Below, one piece after another: positions 10,394 through 18,766 of a stretch of 64,000 nt of DNA. The notes beneath the pieces are model-generated. The model was not told where the DNA came from and made no database searches. It saw only the letters and a list, made by a program, of their open reading frames with translations. This DNA comes from an uncultured Mucispirillum sp. (GTDB lineage: Bacteria > Chrysiogenota > Deferribacteres > Deferribacterales > Mucispirillaceae), in the NCBI GenBank assembly GCA_944324495.1, contig CALUWN010000009.1, positions 1-64,000 on the forward strand, read 5' to 3'. Both the position numbers and the translations under genes were made by a program. The stretch's first letter is position 1, and every line of letters starts with the position of its first letter.

Positions 10394-12064
10394 ATGGCAT
10401 TTGATTTTAATGTAATAGCCCAACAGGAGAAATTTTATTTAACAGATACAATAGAAGAATTATTAAAATTACAGGAAGTGACACCATATTTACCCCTAAA
10501 GGAGAAACTAGAGCCAGAGTTTGAGGCAATAGCCTCCGGCCACCCTAAAACAGAATTATGGAGCTATTACTTATACCGTAAACTACCTTATGATATAGAA
10601 CATGAGCATATGGTAAAGTACCGCGAGCAGCTTCGCCAAGCACCAATAGGCATACAATGGAGTGCAGAAGAATTAAAGGAACTAGACAGGTTATCAGATA
10701 TAAAATCCAAACGCTACAAAATACTAGAAAAAAGTGGATTATTAAGCAGTGTATATATTCCCCATATAAAATATCAAAAAGAGATGATAAATTATCCAGA
10801 TATGCCAATAGATATAGGCTTAAAATCAGATTTTGAAAAGGGAATAAAGTTATTTAATGCAGGTGATTATACATCATCCTTAAAATATTTACAAGGTCCA
10901 TCATCCAAAGGTAACTATTTAGCCACTCAGTTAATATGCGATATATATCTTCATGATTTAACAGATATAAAATTTAATTCATTTTATAATAAAATATATT
11001 CTGATAAAGGAGGCAATCCAAGTTTAAAATACTTGTTACAATTAGAAAGCAGCGATGCAGTAGTGAAAGAATTTCAATATAAAATGGGTAAAGTATTAGA
11101 GTATGGTAAGGCATTAGAACGCCGTGGCTTACCCTTAGGAGCATATATTCAAGCTATGGCATATTGGCATATGTTACTAATTGGTATAAATAGGTTTGAC
11201 AGGCGATTTCGTCCAGATTATGTAAAGCACATAATGCGTGCAGCCAACAATGGTTCTTATCAAGCCTATTCACACTTAGCTACAACTTATACTGATATGG
11301 AGTGGGCATTATGTGGTATGATATCAAGCCTTGATTATAAATGTTTTGATGAATATGTAGGTAATTTTGATACCCAGGATATGGAAATGGCAAGCCCCCG
11401 TAATTTAGCTATAGTCCGCTTAGCAGCTATGTGGGGCAGCGCTACAGCATTACATTTATTAACCTTTGGTCCTACAGGTAATTTTGTAGCAGGTCTTCCC
11501 CATATGATATTACAGGGCTACCCCAAGGGCGGAATATATATGCCAGATGATGAGCAGTCCTACCGCGGTAATATCTATAAAAGATTTTATGGAGAAACAG
11601 GCAAATTAAGGGAAGATGGCTTAATACCAGATTTAGATATGATATATCCACCGAAGCCAGTAATCCACTGCCCTTATGGAATGACAACTTATATAGATTT
11701 AATGTTTAAACATAATAAGGACTTAAAACATCCCTTAGATAAGACAGCAACCGAGGCAGATATTTTACGTTTTAGAGAAGAGCTTCATAGAAAAGTATTT
11801 AAAGGTAATGGCTACTACATAGGTGGTGGGTGGGCACAATATGTTGTACCAAAACATATGGAAGAAATGAAGAAACAATTAATAGATAAATATGATTCAT
11901 TTTGTGACAGCTATAAATATTTTCCAGAGGGTACAGATTTATTATTTGGTTACTTAAATGTATTAAAATTAAGGGAATTAAGAAGTAACCCATTATATTA
12001 CCCAAGTGGCAGACCGTATATATATCCAGCAAGTGTATATAAAAAACACCCAACATGGTATTAA
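10394..12064 (+). CDS. Sel1-like repeat protein, copy B (diverged in patches)
   Basis: A tandem paralogue of copy A, also 556 residues. By direct comparison residues 1-194, 300-432 and 500-556 are identical. About 32 substitutions fall mostly into residues 255-267 (ALGYEHMLNVGRNQ in A against AMAYWHMLLIGINR in B) and 433-487 (for example DVLELGGFYVGGYW against KVFKGNGYYIGGGW), with a few between 195 and 299. The ribosome binding site and the roughly 45 bases before it are copies of those of gene A. Changes concentrated in short patches suggest altered binding specificity with a preserved scaffold, or gene conversion from another paralogue outside the window. Confidence 0.65.
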   Translation: MAFDFNVIAQQEKFYLTDTIEELLKLQEVTPYLPLKEKLEPEFEAIASGHPKTELWSYYLYRKLPYDIEHEHMVKYREQLRQAPIGIQWSAEELKELDRLSDIKSKRYKILEKSGLLSSVYIPHIKYQKEMINYPDMPIDIGLKSDFEKGIKLFNAGDYTSSLKYLQGPSSKGNYLATQLICDIYLHDLTDIKFNSFYNKIYSDKGGNPSLKYLLQLESSDAVVKEFQYKMGKVLEYGKALERRGLPLGAYIQAMAYWHMLLIGINRFDRRFRPDYVKHIMRAANNGSYQAYSHLATTYTDMEWALCGMISSLDYKCFDEYVGNFDTQDMEMASPRNLAIVRLAAMWGSATALHLLTFGPTGNFVAGLPHMILQGYPKGGIYMPDDEQSYRGNIYKRFYGETGKLREDGLIPDLDMIYPPKPVIHCPYGMTTYIDLMFKHNKDLKHPLDKTATEADILRFREELHRKVFKGNGYYIGGGWAQYVVPKHMEEMKKQLIDKYDSFCDSYKYFPEGTDLLFGYLNVLKLRELRSNPLYYPSGRPYIYPASVYKKHPTWY

Positions 12065-12120
12065 AAAATTTTGTAAGAATAGTTATAATTGTGGTATATA
12101 AAATAATGAGGAGGTATAAA

Positions 12121-12357
12121 ATGCGTGCTATAAAAAATATGAACTTATCTAAACGTGATACATTAAAAAGCTTATTCATTTTAGGTGTTAGCCCTTCACT
12201 TTTGCTTAAAATGCAGTATAATCAAAGTTTAGATTATAGTTTTGAAAGTGAAAATATTCTTGATAATGAGCCATATTATGTCAGCAGTCATAAAGGTAGA
12301 ATTAAAATATGCCATTTATTGCAAGAAGAAATTGAAGAATACCTGCGTAAAGGGTAA
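12121..12357 (+). CDS. Small uncharacterised protein (78 aa)
   Basis: Starts at ATG with an excellent GAGGAGG 7 bases upstream; the longer in-frame version beginning at 12055 overlaps the end of copy B and has no such site. The product is mostly helical, with a moderately hydrophobic stretch (LKSLFILGVSPSLLLKM, residues 15-31) and a charged C-terminus. I recognise no family. The flank of this gene was included in the tandem duplication, as a relic of its start region remains at about 10325-10343. It probably belongs to the PAAR cassette operon. Confidence 0.6.
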   Translation: MRAIKNMNLSKRDTLKSLFILGVSPSLLLKMQYNQSLDYSFESENILDNEPYYVSSHKGRIKICHLLQEEIEEYLRKG

Positions 12358-12503
12358 ATTGGTTGTAAATATTATAAAAAAAATTATTGGTATTATTGAT
12401 AATATATAGCGAAATTAGATATAAATTCATAAAAATATAAAAAGTAAAAATCATATTATGATATTCTTTCTACTACAAAAGGTTTATACAGGGAGATAAA
12501 CTT

Positions 12504-13739
12504 ATGAAAAAGCTTATATATGTAATTACTATTCCCTTATTATTATTTCTACTTATTATAGGCTTGTATGTTAATTTTAGTGCCAGCAACAAAGGTGTCA
12601 TCAAGCTAAAAGAAACATATTTAAAAGTTGTTGATGAAAAATATATAGGCAAATTAAATATTGATACATATAAGAATAACTTTAATATAGGATGCTATGG
12701 TTTTACAAAAAATTCTGTGATAATTAGCAAGGCTAATGGTGGAGAGTATGCAGTATTACCATTGAAAAATATAAAAGAGCTTGATAAAAAAAATCAAAAT
12801 GATGATATATTTGCGAGTGGAGCTAACCCTAATGTATCCTCTATAATACCATGTGAGGATTGCTGCTTTACACAATATCAAGATAAATTAATGATGATAG
12901 ATAAAAGCAGCTGCAAATCAGATAACAATAGTCAATCTAAAGTTCAATTATCATTTTTAGATGATAATGGGTATATAAATACTGATACAATAAAAAATGT
13001 ATCATGTACTGGTGAATATATTTATAATAAATTATATGATGAAGGTGTTATCAAAGCAAAACCTTTAGCGAACAACTATTCATATAATGCAGAAATATAT
13101 TATTTATATTACTTACTATATGAGCAAAATAGAGATGGTTGCAGGTTTTTAATTACATCAGATGATAAAGTATTATTAGAAGATGAATATAATTCATGTA
13201 TAGGTTTATATACACTCCCTTTAAATAAGGGTGGCTTGCCATTTAGTATGTCGCAGGATATAACAAAGTTTGCCATGGTAGATAAAAAGCATAATAAAAT
13301 AAGGCTTTACACTTTTGATAATAAATCTATAAAAACTAATGTGTTGACAGATATAGCAGCAAAAAGTGATAAAACAGCTTTATTTTTACTTGATAATGGT
13401 TACTTAAATGTAATTCGCTATGATTCTAATGTGGCTACATCTAAACTATATAAAATTAATGATTTTACAAAACCAGATGAATATACATATGCAGGGGATA
13501 ATATAAAGTTTAATTTTTTGAATAATTATATAAAAAATATTTATCATAAAATAGAAGATGATACAGCATATAAAATATTAATAGAAGATTATATGATGTT
13601 GTATAATAATTTTGTTGTTAGTCATGATATGAAAATGGCTTTAAAACCAAAGTGTGAACATAACAGTGAACTTAACCAAGATGAGTGTTATATATATTTA
13701 TTGGATTTAGAGCCAACAGATGCAAATAAAATAAAATAA
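12504..13739 (+). CDS. Membrane-anchored uncharacterised protein (411 aa)
   Basis: The N-terminus has one hydrophobic segment (residues 4-26, VITIPLLLFLLIIGLYV) after MKK and no clear cleavage site, so the protein is probably anchored in the inner membrane with a periplasmic body. The body alternates short beta-like stretches (for example FNIGCYGFTKNSVIIS, KFAMVDKKHNKIRLYTF) reminiscent of a beta-propeller, and contains several cysteines (CEDCC near 117). GGGAG lies 7 bases before the ATG. The gene is 146 bp after the 78-residue ORF and may have its own promoter. It shares the extreme AT bias of the cassette. No family recognised. Confidence 0.6.
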   Translation: MKKLIYVITIPLLLFLLIIGLYVNFSASNKGVIKLKETYLKVVDEKYIGKLNIDTYKNNFNIGCYGFTKNSVIISKANGGEYAVLPLKNIKELDKKNQNDDIFASGANPNVSSIIPCEDCCFTQYQDKLMMIDKSSCKSDNNSQSKVQLSFLDDNGYINTDTIKNVSCTGEYIYNKLYDEGVIKAKPLANNYSYNAEIYYLYYLLYEQNRDGCRFLITSDDKVLLEDEYNSCIGLYTLPLNKGGLPFSMSQDITKFAMVDKKHNKIRLYTFDNKSIKTNVLTDIAAKSDKTALFLLDNGYLNVIRYDSNVATSKLYKINDFTKPDEYTYAGDNIKFNFLNNYIKNIYHKIEDDTAYKILIEDYMMLYNNFVVSHDMKMALKPKCEHNSELNQDECYIYLLDLEPTDANKIK

Positions 13740-13802
13740 TAATATTATAACCTATTGATATATTTGCATAATTTACAAATTTAAAAAATATAAAATTTTT
13801 TA

Positions 13803-13833
13803 TTGACATTACTTTAGAAATAATATATATAAT
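13803..13833 (+). promoter_or_regulatory. Sigma70 promoter of the tRNA pair
   Basis: TTGACA at 13803-13808 is followed by a TA-rich -10 region: TATATA at 13826 with 17-base spacing, or TATAAT at 13828 with 19-base spacing. The tRNA-Gly gene begins 9-11 bases after it. Confidence 0.75.
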
Positions 13834-13842
13834 AATTCCCAC

Positions 13843-13915
13843 GCGGGTGTAGCTCAGTTGGTAGAGCGTGACCTTGCCAAGGTTGAGGTCGCGAGTTCGA
13901 GTCTCGTCACCCGCT
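13843..13915 (+). tRNA. tRNA-Gly (GCC)
   Basis: A 73-base cloverleaf. The acceptor stem GCGGGTG pairs with CACCCGC, the D arm contains AGCTCAGTTGGTAGAGC, the anticodon loop is TTGCCAA with anticodon GCC, and the T arm contains GTTCGAGTC. The discriminator base is T, as expected for tRNA-Gly, and CCA is not encoded. It is co-transcribed with tRNA-Cys 16 bases downstream. Confidence 0.97.
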
Positions 13916-13931
13916 TTTTTTATATTTTTAT

Positions 13932-14002
13932 GGCGACGTGGCCGAGTGGTTAGGCAGAGGCCTGCAAAGCCTTGTACTCCGGTTCAAATCCGGACGTCGC
14001 CT
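13932..14002 (+). tRNA. tRNA-Cys (GCA)
   Basis: A 71-base cloverleaf. The acceptor stem GGCGACG pairs with CGTCGCC, the anticodon loop is CTGCAAA with anticodon GCA, and the T arm contains GGTTCAAATCC. The discriminator is T, as usual for tRNA-Cys, and CCA is not encoded. T-rich sequence follows without a clear hairpin. Confidence 0.97.
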
Positions 14003-14074
14003 TTCTTTTTTCTTCCCTTTTTCTTTAAAATATTATACATTACATAAAGTTTAATTTCTTTTTTGAGGTAATTT

Positions 14075-14524
14075 ATGAAAATATTTTTAACTACCGCTAT
14101 TTTGCTTTTTATATGTTTCTCAGCTTTTGCATATGATAAAGCCTGCCCAACTTGTGATTTTTACGTTATAGAAAAAGCACAAAATAAAGATAACTGCACA
14201 GAGTATATTAAATATTTTTTTGAAAAGAAAAGAATAGGCAAGTCTTATGAAGAGCTTGGTGCATACTTTGTGCCAAACCATAAATATGCAGAATACTGGA
14301 AAAGGTTTTTACCAGAATCTAATGAAAAATATACAGTTGACAAGAAGTATGTAAATAATTCATATGTAATGCTTTTTTATGAAATTATACCTAAAAAAAT
14401 ACACATAAAAGAAGGCAAAAAAGCTAACCTTGAAATGATTGTTGATAAAGAACGATATTATTTTCAAATGCAGGAAGTGGATAATGGCACTGAAATCACT
14501 TCATGTTATTCTATTTTAAAATAA
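14075..14524 (+). CDS. Exported small protein with CPTC motif
   Basis: A 149-residue protein with a cleavable signal peptide (MKIFLTTAILLFICFSAFA, cleavage probably before YDK). The mature N-terminus at once shows ACPTCDFY, a C-x2-C pair resembling a thioredoxin-type or metal-binding motif, but the rest does not look like a thioredoxin fold and I recognise no family. Cysteines also occur near residues 55 and 144, so structural disulfides are possible. GAGG lies 8 bases before the ATG. It lies upstream of a DsbA-like lipoprotein in the same orientation, so the two may act together in the periplasm; this is inference. Confidence 0.65.
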   Translation: MKIFLTTAILLFICFSAFAYDKACPTCDFYVIEKAQNKDNCTEYIKYFFEKKRIGKSYEELGAYFVPNHKYAEYWKRFLPESNEKYTVDKKYVNNSYVMLFYEIIPKKIHIKEGKKANLEMIVDKERYYFQMQEVDNGTEITSCYSILK

Positions 14525-14621
14525 ATTTGTAGAAAATATGTGATATTAATATGTGCTTATTTAATTAGCAGTGTATTTGTGTTAAAAAACTAAAAAAATT
14601 ATTTTATTTAAGGAGCAATAG

Positions 14622-15569
14622 ATGAAAAAATTATTATTGATTATACCTATATTAATGTTTGCTGTATTTGGGTGTAAAAATAATGCAGACAATACCAGTG
14701 CTAAGGTTGATTTAGCTCAGTTGGAAAAACGTTTAACAAGCATAGAATCAGCAGATGATAAAGAAGCAAAAGTTACTGTAAAAGTAGAAAAACTTGTAGA
14801 TGTAAAAGAAATGCCTGGCTATGTATATGTAAAAGTTACAACTGATAAAGATGGTTCAAAAAAAGTAAGAAATGCTATTACAAATGGCAGAATTTTTATA
14901 GATGCTGACCAGTCTTTAGTGCTTGATTTAGAGGAAGAAATTTTCCTTACAAGCATTTTAAATTTTAAAAATACAGAACCAAAAACTATTGATGTTTCAA
15001 ACCTTACTTTAGCAGGTGGTAAAAAAGACGGTAAAAATGTAATTATTGAAATAACTGATTTTGAATGCCCATACTGCAAAAGAGCAAACAGTTTATTTAA
15101 ACAAATGCTTGCAGATAAATCAGACTATGCTTTATACATTATGCATATGCCAATACCAAGCCTTCACCCTAATGCAGAGCTTATGGCTAAGATATTTGAA
15201 GCAGGTATTCAAATGGGCAAGAATTTTAAAAATGACCTTTTTGAGCTTGATACACCAAAGTTACTTGAAGAGAAAGCTAAAGAATATATTAAGGCTAATA
15301 ACATTACAGAGTTTACACAAGCTGATATAGATAAGATTATTGCATCTTTTCAGGAAGATTTAATTAATATGTTTGCGTCTAAAACAGAAAATGCTCAAAA
15401 ATTTAAAGAATTAGTTGCATCTAAAGCAATAGAAGAAAAAATTAAAAACTGCCAAAAACAAGCTCACCAGTTGGGTGAAAACTCTACTCCTACTTTCTAT
15501 TTTAATGGAAAAGTTATCCAAGGCTTTGATGCACCACTTTTAAAAAAATTATTAGAAAATATAGAATAG
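14622..15569 (+). CDS. DsbA-like thioredoxin-fold lipoprotein
   Basis: A 315-residue protein. The N-terminus MKKLLLIIPILMFAVFGC is a lipoprotein signal with the lipobox cysteine at residue 18. Residues 45-125 form an extra N-terminal domain. The thioredoxin domain (about 128-312) has the active site FECPYC, a long helical insertion and the cis-proline loop STPTFYFNG near the C-terminus. This resembles DsbG/DsbC-type and other DsbA-family oxidoreductases, so a role in making or isomerising disulfides in the periplasm is likely. AAGGAG precedes the ATG and a strong terminator follows the stop. Oxidant or reductant cannot be told from sequence. Confidence 0.85.
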   Translation: MKKLLLIIPILMFAVFGCKNNADNTSAKVDLAQLEKRLTSIESADDKEAKVTVKVEKLVDVKEMPGYVYVKVTTDKDGSKKVRNAITNGRIFIDADQSLVLDLEEEIFLTSILNFKNTEPKTIDVSNLTLAGGKKDGKNVIIEITDFECPYCKRANSLFKQMLADKSDYALYIMHMPIPSLHPNAELMAKIFEAGIQMGKNFKNDLFELDTPKLLEEKAKEYIKANNITEFTQADIDKIIASFQEDLINMFASKTENAQKFKELVASKAIEEKIKNCQKQAHQLGENSTPTFYFNGKVIQGFDAPLLKKLLENIE

Positions 15570-15592
15570 ATTAATTAAACATTAATATATAT

Positions 15593-15623
15593 AACCCCTG
15601 AATTTATTTCAGGGGTTTTTTTG
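15593..15623 (+). terminator. Rho-independent terminator after the DsbA-like gene
   Basis: An AACCCCTGAA/TTCAGGGGTT hairpin with a five-base loop, followed by a run of T residues, 23 bases past the stop codon. Confidence 0.92.
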
Positions 15624-15644
15624 TTAAAGTTTTGCTTTATTAAC

Positions 15645-15673
15645 TTGTAAAAAAATGAAATATCTTGTAAAAT
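15645..15673 (+). promoter_or_regulatory. Probable sigma70 promoter of the mutL operon
   Basis: TTGTAA at 15645-15650, a 17-base spacer and TAAAAT at 15668-15673, about 28 bases before the mutL start codon and just after the preceding terminator. Confidence 0.55.
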
Positions 15674-15701
15674 AGTATAGAATTATTTTTAAGGAATATA
15701 T

Positions 15702-17546
15702 ATGGCGGTAATTAAGAAATTATCCCCAGAAGTTGCTTCTAAAATTGCAGCAGGGGAAGTAGTAGAAAAGCCTTTTAATGTAGTTAAAGAATTAATTGAA
15801 AATTCATGTGATGCTGGGGCTTCAAAAATAACTGTAGAAATAGTAAATGGTGGGCTTGATTTAATAAAAATTACAGATAATGGCTCAGGTATTGAACAAG
15901 ATGATTTGCCACTTGCTTTAGAACGGTTTGCTACAAGTAAAGCCCAAACAGTTGATGATGTTTATTCTGCTACTACCTTTGGTTTTCGGGGGGAAGCACT
16001 AGCTGCCATTTCAGCTGTAAGCGATTTTAAGATTACAAGCGGTAAAGATAATAAAGCATACGAAATTACAAGCCACTATGGCAATGTTGGTGAAATAAAG
16101 CCAACAGCTGCCATTAAAGGCACTATTATTGAAGCTGCCCGCCTTTTTGAAAACTTACCAGCAAGAAGAAAGTTCTTAAAAAGCTCCAAAAGCTTAGAAG
16201 GTGAAATATTAAGGCTTGTAAAACATTTTTCCCTTATTAATGAAAATATTGAAATATCACTTATTAGTGATAATAAAACTTTATACCATGCAAAGCTTTC
16301 TGAAGATGTAGTAATTAGGGCAGCTAAAGTGTTTTCTGGAAAAGCATTTGTCAAAGGCGTAGCAAAATATGAAGATAAGCAGGTTAATGCCTGCGTTACT
16401 CTGCCTTCAGCCAGTGATAGATTAAAACGTGATGCAATAGTAATTGGGGTAAACGGCAGGCTTATTAAAGATACAAGCCTTATTCAAGCAGTTATCAATT
16501 CATACCATAGGCTTATTCCAGAAGGCAGATACCCACTTGCTGTAATTGATATTCGTATGAACCCATCTAATTTAGATGCTAATGTGCACCCTGCTAAAAT
16601 GGAAGTAAGGTTTTTAAATGGCGGAGAAATGTTTTCTTTAGTTAGTGATGCCTGTAGTAATGCGTTTTCAGGCAAAGGGGTCAATACAAGTTATAACCAT
16701 GCTGAAAATAAAGGTGTTTTTTTAATAGAAGAAAATAAAAAAGAAAATATTAAAGAAAATAATATTCAACAGATACAAAAACCATATGAAAATTTATCTG
16801 CTGCTAAAAATAATAATTTTAGTAAACAAATTAACAGCCCAGTTGAAAAGCCTGCATATACTTTTAAAATTGATGAAAAGCTGGAGCAGCCCCATGTTGA
16901 TTATGAAAGCATAAATAATAACAGCAGTATAGAAAATACTAATATAAATAGTGATGATACAATTGATAATAGAATAGCAAAAGGCGAATTTAGGGTTGTA
17001 GGGCAGGTGGATAAAACATATATTATAATAGAAACCGAAAATAAAGAGATACTTTTTATTGACCAGCATGCAGCCCATGAAAGAATACTTTTTGAAAAAC
17101 TACAGGCAGAAAACAAAAAAACAGTAAAGCCTTCTATTGTGCTTCATGAGCCAATTGAAGTTATTTTAACTGATGAAATAATAGAGCAGATTGATAAGTT
17201 TAATGTTATTATAGAATCATTTGGGTATGCTTATAAAATCACAGGGATTGATAAAGTTGAGATTATAAGAATACCATACCATATTGTTAGAAAAAATATT
17301 GCAAAAGAGTTTCGTAATATTGTTATAGATTTATGCTTAACAGGTAAATCAAAGCATGAGGAAGCTCCAAGAGCTATGCTTTCCTGCAAATCTGCCATTA
17401 AAGCAGGTGATGAGCTTACATATGCAGAAATGGATTATCTTGTGAAACTACTGTTTAATACAACAAATTTTGGAACCTGCCCTCATGGTAGACCTATTAT
17501 TTATCTTATGAGGGTAGATGAGCTTGCAAGGAAATTTTACAGATGA
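15702..17546 (+). CDS. mutL: DNA mismatch repair protein MutL
   Basis: Matchmaker ATPase of mismatch repair. The 614-residue protein has an N-terminal GHKL ATPase with KELIENSCDAGA (ATP/Mg-binding Asn), ITDNGSGI and GFRGEALAAISAVS, then a variable Asn/Ile/Lys-rich linker (about 335-430) and a C-terminal dimerisation/endonuclease domain. The DQHAAHERILFE motif (near residue 450) fits DQHA-x2-E-x4-E, and CPHGRP sits near the C-terminus, so this is the nicking form of MutL found in bacteria without MutH. mutS is not in the window. The stop overlaps the miaA start by 4 bp. Confidence 0.97.
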   Translation: MAVIKKLSPEVASKIAAGEVVEKPFNVVKELIENSCDAGASKITVEIVNGGLDLIKITDNGSGIEQDDLPLALERFATSKAQTVDDVYSATTFGFRGEALAAISAVSDFKITSGKDNKAYEITSHYGNVGEIKPTAAIKGTIIEAARLFENLPARRKFLKSSKSLEGEILRLVKHFSLINENIEISLISDNKTLYHAKLSEDVVIRAAKVFSGKAFVKGVAKYEDKQVNACVTLPSASDRLKRDAIVIGVNGRLIKDTSLIQAVINSYHRLIPEGRYPLAVIDIRMNPSNLDANVHPAKMEVRFLNGGEMFSLVSDACSNAFSGKGVNTSYNHAENKGVFLIEENKKENIKENNIQQIQKPYENLSAAKNNNFSKQINSPVEKPAYTFKIDEKLEQPHVDYESINNNSSIENTNINSDDTIDNRIAKGEFRVVGQVDKTYIIIETENKEILFIDQHAAHERILFEKLQAENKKTVKPSIVLHEPIEVILTDEIIEQIDKFNVIIESFGYAYKITGIDKVEIIRIPYHIVRKNIAKEFRNIVIDLCLTGKSKHEEAPRAMLSCKSAIKAGDELTYAEMDYLVKLLFNTTNFGTCPHGRPIIYLMRVDELARKFYR

Positions 17547-18463
17547 TAATACCCATAATTACAGGCCCTACATCATCTGGAAAAAGCAGTATTGCATATA
17601 ATGCAGGGCTTAAAACAAATAAAGTGGAAATAATAAGTGCTGATGCTTTTCAGGTATATAAAGGGCTTGATATTGGTACAGCAAAAGTTAGTATGCAGGA
17701 AAGACAGCAGGTAAAGCACCATTTAATAGATATAATAAACCCTGATGAATGTTATTCTGCTGGTATGTTTAGATTTCAGGCTGAAAAGTTAATAGAAGAT
17801 ATATTAAATAGAGGCAATATTCCTGTTATTGCAGGTGGCACTGGGCTTTATATTAAATCATTAACAGAAGGTATTTTTAACTGTCCAGATATTGATGAAA
17901 ATATTAGAAAAGATTTGCAGATAAAACTTGAAAAAAACGGTATAGAAAGCCTTTATAATGAGCTTAAATCAGTAGATGCTGAATATGCAGCTAAAATCAG
18001 CAGTAATGACCCTGTGCGAACAGTGCGGGCTTTAGAAGTATATTACGGGCTTGGAATGACATTTACACAGGCTCATAAAAAATACGCAGTTAAGCCAAAA
18101 TATAAATACAGCATTGGCGTATTATGGATTGAACGCAGTAAACTTTATGAAAAAATAAATGAACGCACAAGGCAGATGTGGGAAATGGGCTGGGATAAAG
18201 AGGTGGAAACTCTTTTAAACTTAGGATACAATGCAGACTGCCCCTCATTTCGAGCCATAGGCTATAAACTTATTGCAGATTATATTACAAACGGTGGCAG
18301 AAGTGATGATGTCATAAATAAAATAGCTCAGGAAACAAGGCATTTTGCTAAAAGACAGTTTACTTGGTTTAGGCATAGATATAATGTTATAATGTATGAA
18401 GATAAAGAAAAACTTGAAAATAATTTAATAGAAATAATAAACGGTAAAAGGAGCAGTTTATGA
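17543..18463 (+). CDS. miaA: tRNA dimethylallyltransferase
   Basis: Transfers a dimethylallyl group to N6 of A37 in tRNAs that read codons starting with U. The 306-residue protein has the P-loop GPTSSGKSS (residues 8-16), the family motifs SADAFQVYKGLDIGTAK and HHLIDI, AGGTGLY for prenyl-substrate binding and RQFTWFRH near the C-terminus. The length is normal. It overlaps mutL by 4 bp (ATGA) and the next gene by 4 bp, so translation is coupled. Confidence 0.97.
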   Translation: MIIPIITGPTSSGKSSIAYNAGLKTNKVEIISADAFQVYKGLDIGTAKVSMQERQQVKHHLIDIINPDECYSAGMFRFQAEKLIEDILNRGNIPVIAGGTGLYIKSLTEGIFNCPDIDENIRKDLQIKLEKNGIESLYNELKSVDAEYAAKISSNDPVRTVRALEVYYGLGMTFTQAHKKYAVKPKYKYSIGVLWIERSKLYEKINERTRQMWEMGWDKEVETLLNLGYNADCPSFRAIGYKLIADYITNGGRSDDVINKIAQETRHFAKRQFTWFRHRYNVIMYEDKEKLENNLIEIINGKRSSL

Positions 18464-18750
18464 GATATGCTGTTATATTTACAATAATTATAGGTGTTAT
18501 AGTTTTTTATATAGTATTTGGTCATAATGGGGTTTTAAAGTATATAGAACTTGTTAATGTTCGCCAGACAAATGAAGAACGTATTAGGCAAATGGAAAAA
18601 GAAATTGCAGAAAAAGAGCGTGAGCTGGATTTGGCGAAGAAAAATAACGAATACCTTGAAGGTATTATCAGGCGAGAGCTGGGGTTACAAAAAAATGGGG
18701 AAGATGTCTATATTATAGAAGATAATAAAACTAATACAGAAGAAAAGTAA
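18460..18750 (+). CDS. FtsB/DivIC-family cell division protein
   Basis: A 96-residue bitopic membrane protein: a short cytoplasmic N-terminus, one membrane segment (residues 4-21, AVIFTIIIGVIVFYIVFG), then a leucine/charge heptad coiled coil (about 37-70, RIRQMEKEIAEKERELDLAKK) and the typical tail ending in IIRRELGLQKNGEDVYII. This is the pattern of FtsB/DivIC septum-formation initiators that bind FtsL and FtsQ in the divisome. Overlap with miaA by 4 bp. The family is small and divergent, so I give no symbol. Confidence 0.85.
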   Translation: MRYAVIFTIIIGVIVFYIVFGHNGVLKYIELVNVRQTNEERIRQMEKEIAEKERELDLAKKNNEYLEGIIRRELGLQKNGEDVYIIEDNKTNTEEK

Positions 18751-18766
18751 GGAAATATAATATATT

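Larger units (their letters stand above)
8566..12119 (+). repeat. Tandem duplication, two 1777-bp units
   Basis: Unit 1 (8566-10342) and unit 2 (10343-12119) are collinear with a constant offset of 1777 bp. Each begins with the last roughly 47 bases of the 1377-residue gene (GTATAGTTAC onward) and then carries a complete 556-codon gene and its 3' flank. The first about 600 bp of the two coding copies differ at only about one base. At the junction, the end of unit 1 carries a relic of the 5' flank and ATG (10341) of the downstream 78-residue ORF, joined to the tail of the 1377-residue gene. The event was therefore a direct tandem duplication. Confidence 0.92.

Noticed and set aside
12363-12503. 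Small RNA gene or relic in the gap before the 411-residue protein gene
   Set aside because: The gap is AT-rich with only a short imperfect palindrome (ATCATATTATGAT); nothing supports an RNA gene.
13843-14002. tRNA genes as an attachment site of an integrated island
   Set aside because: I found no copy of either tRNA 3' end near 3520-3600 and no integrase gene.
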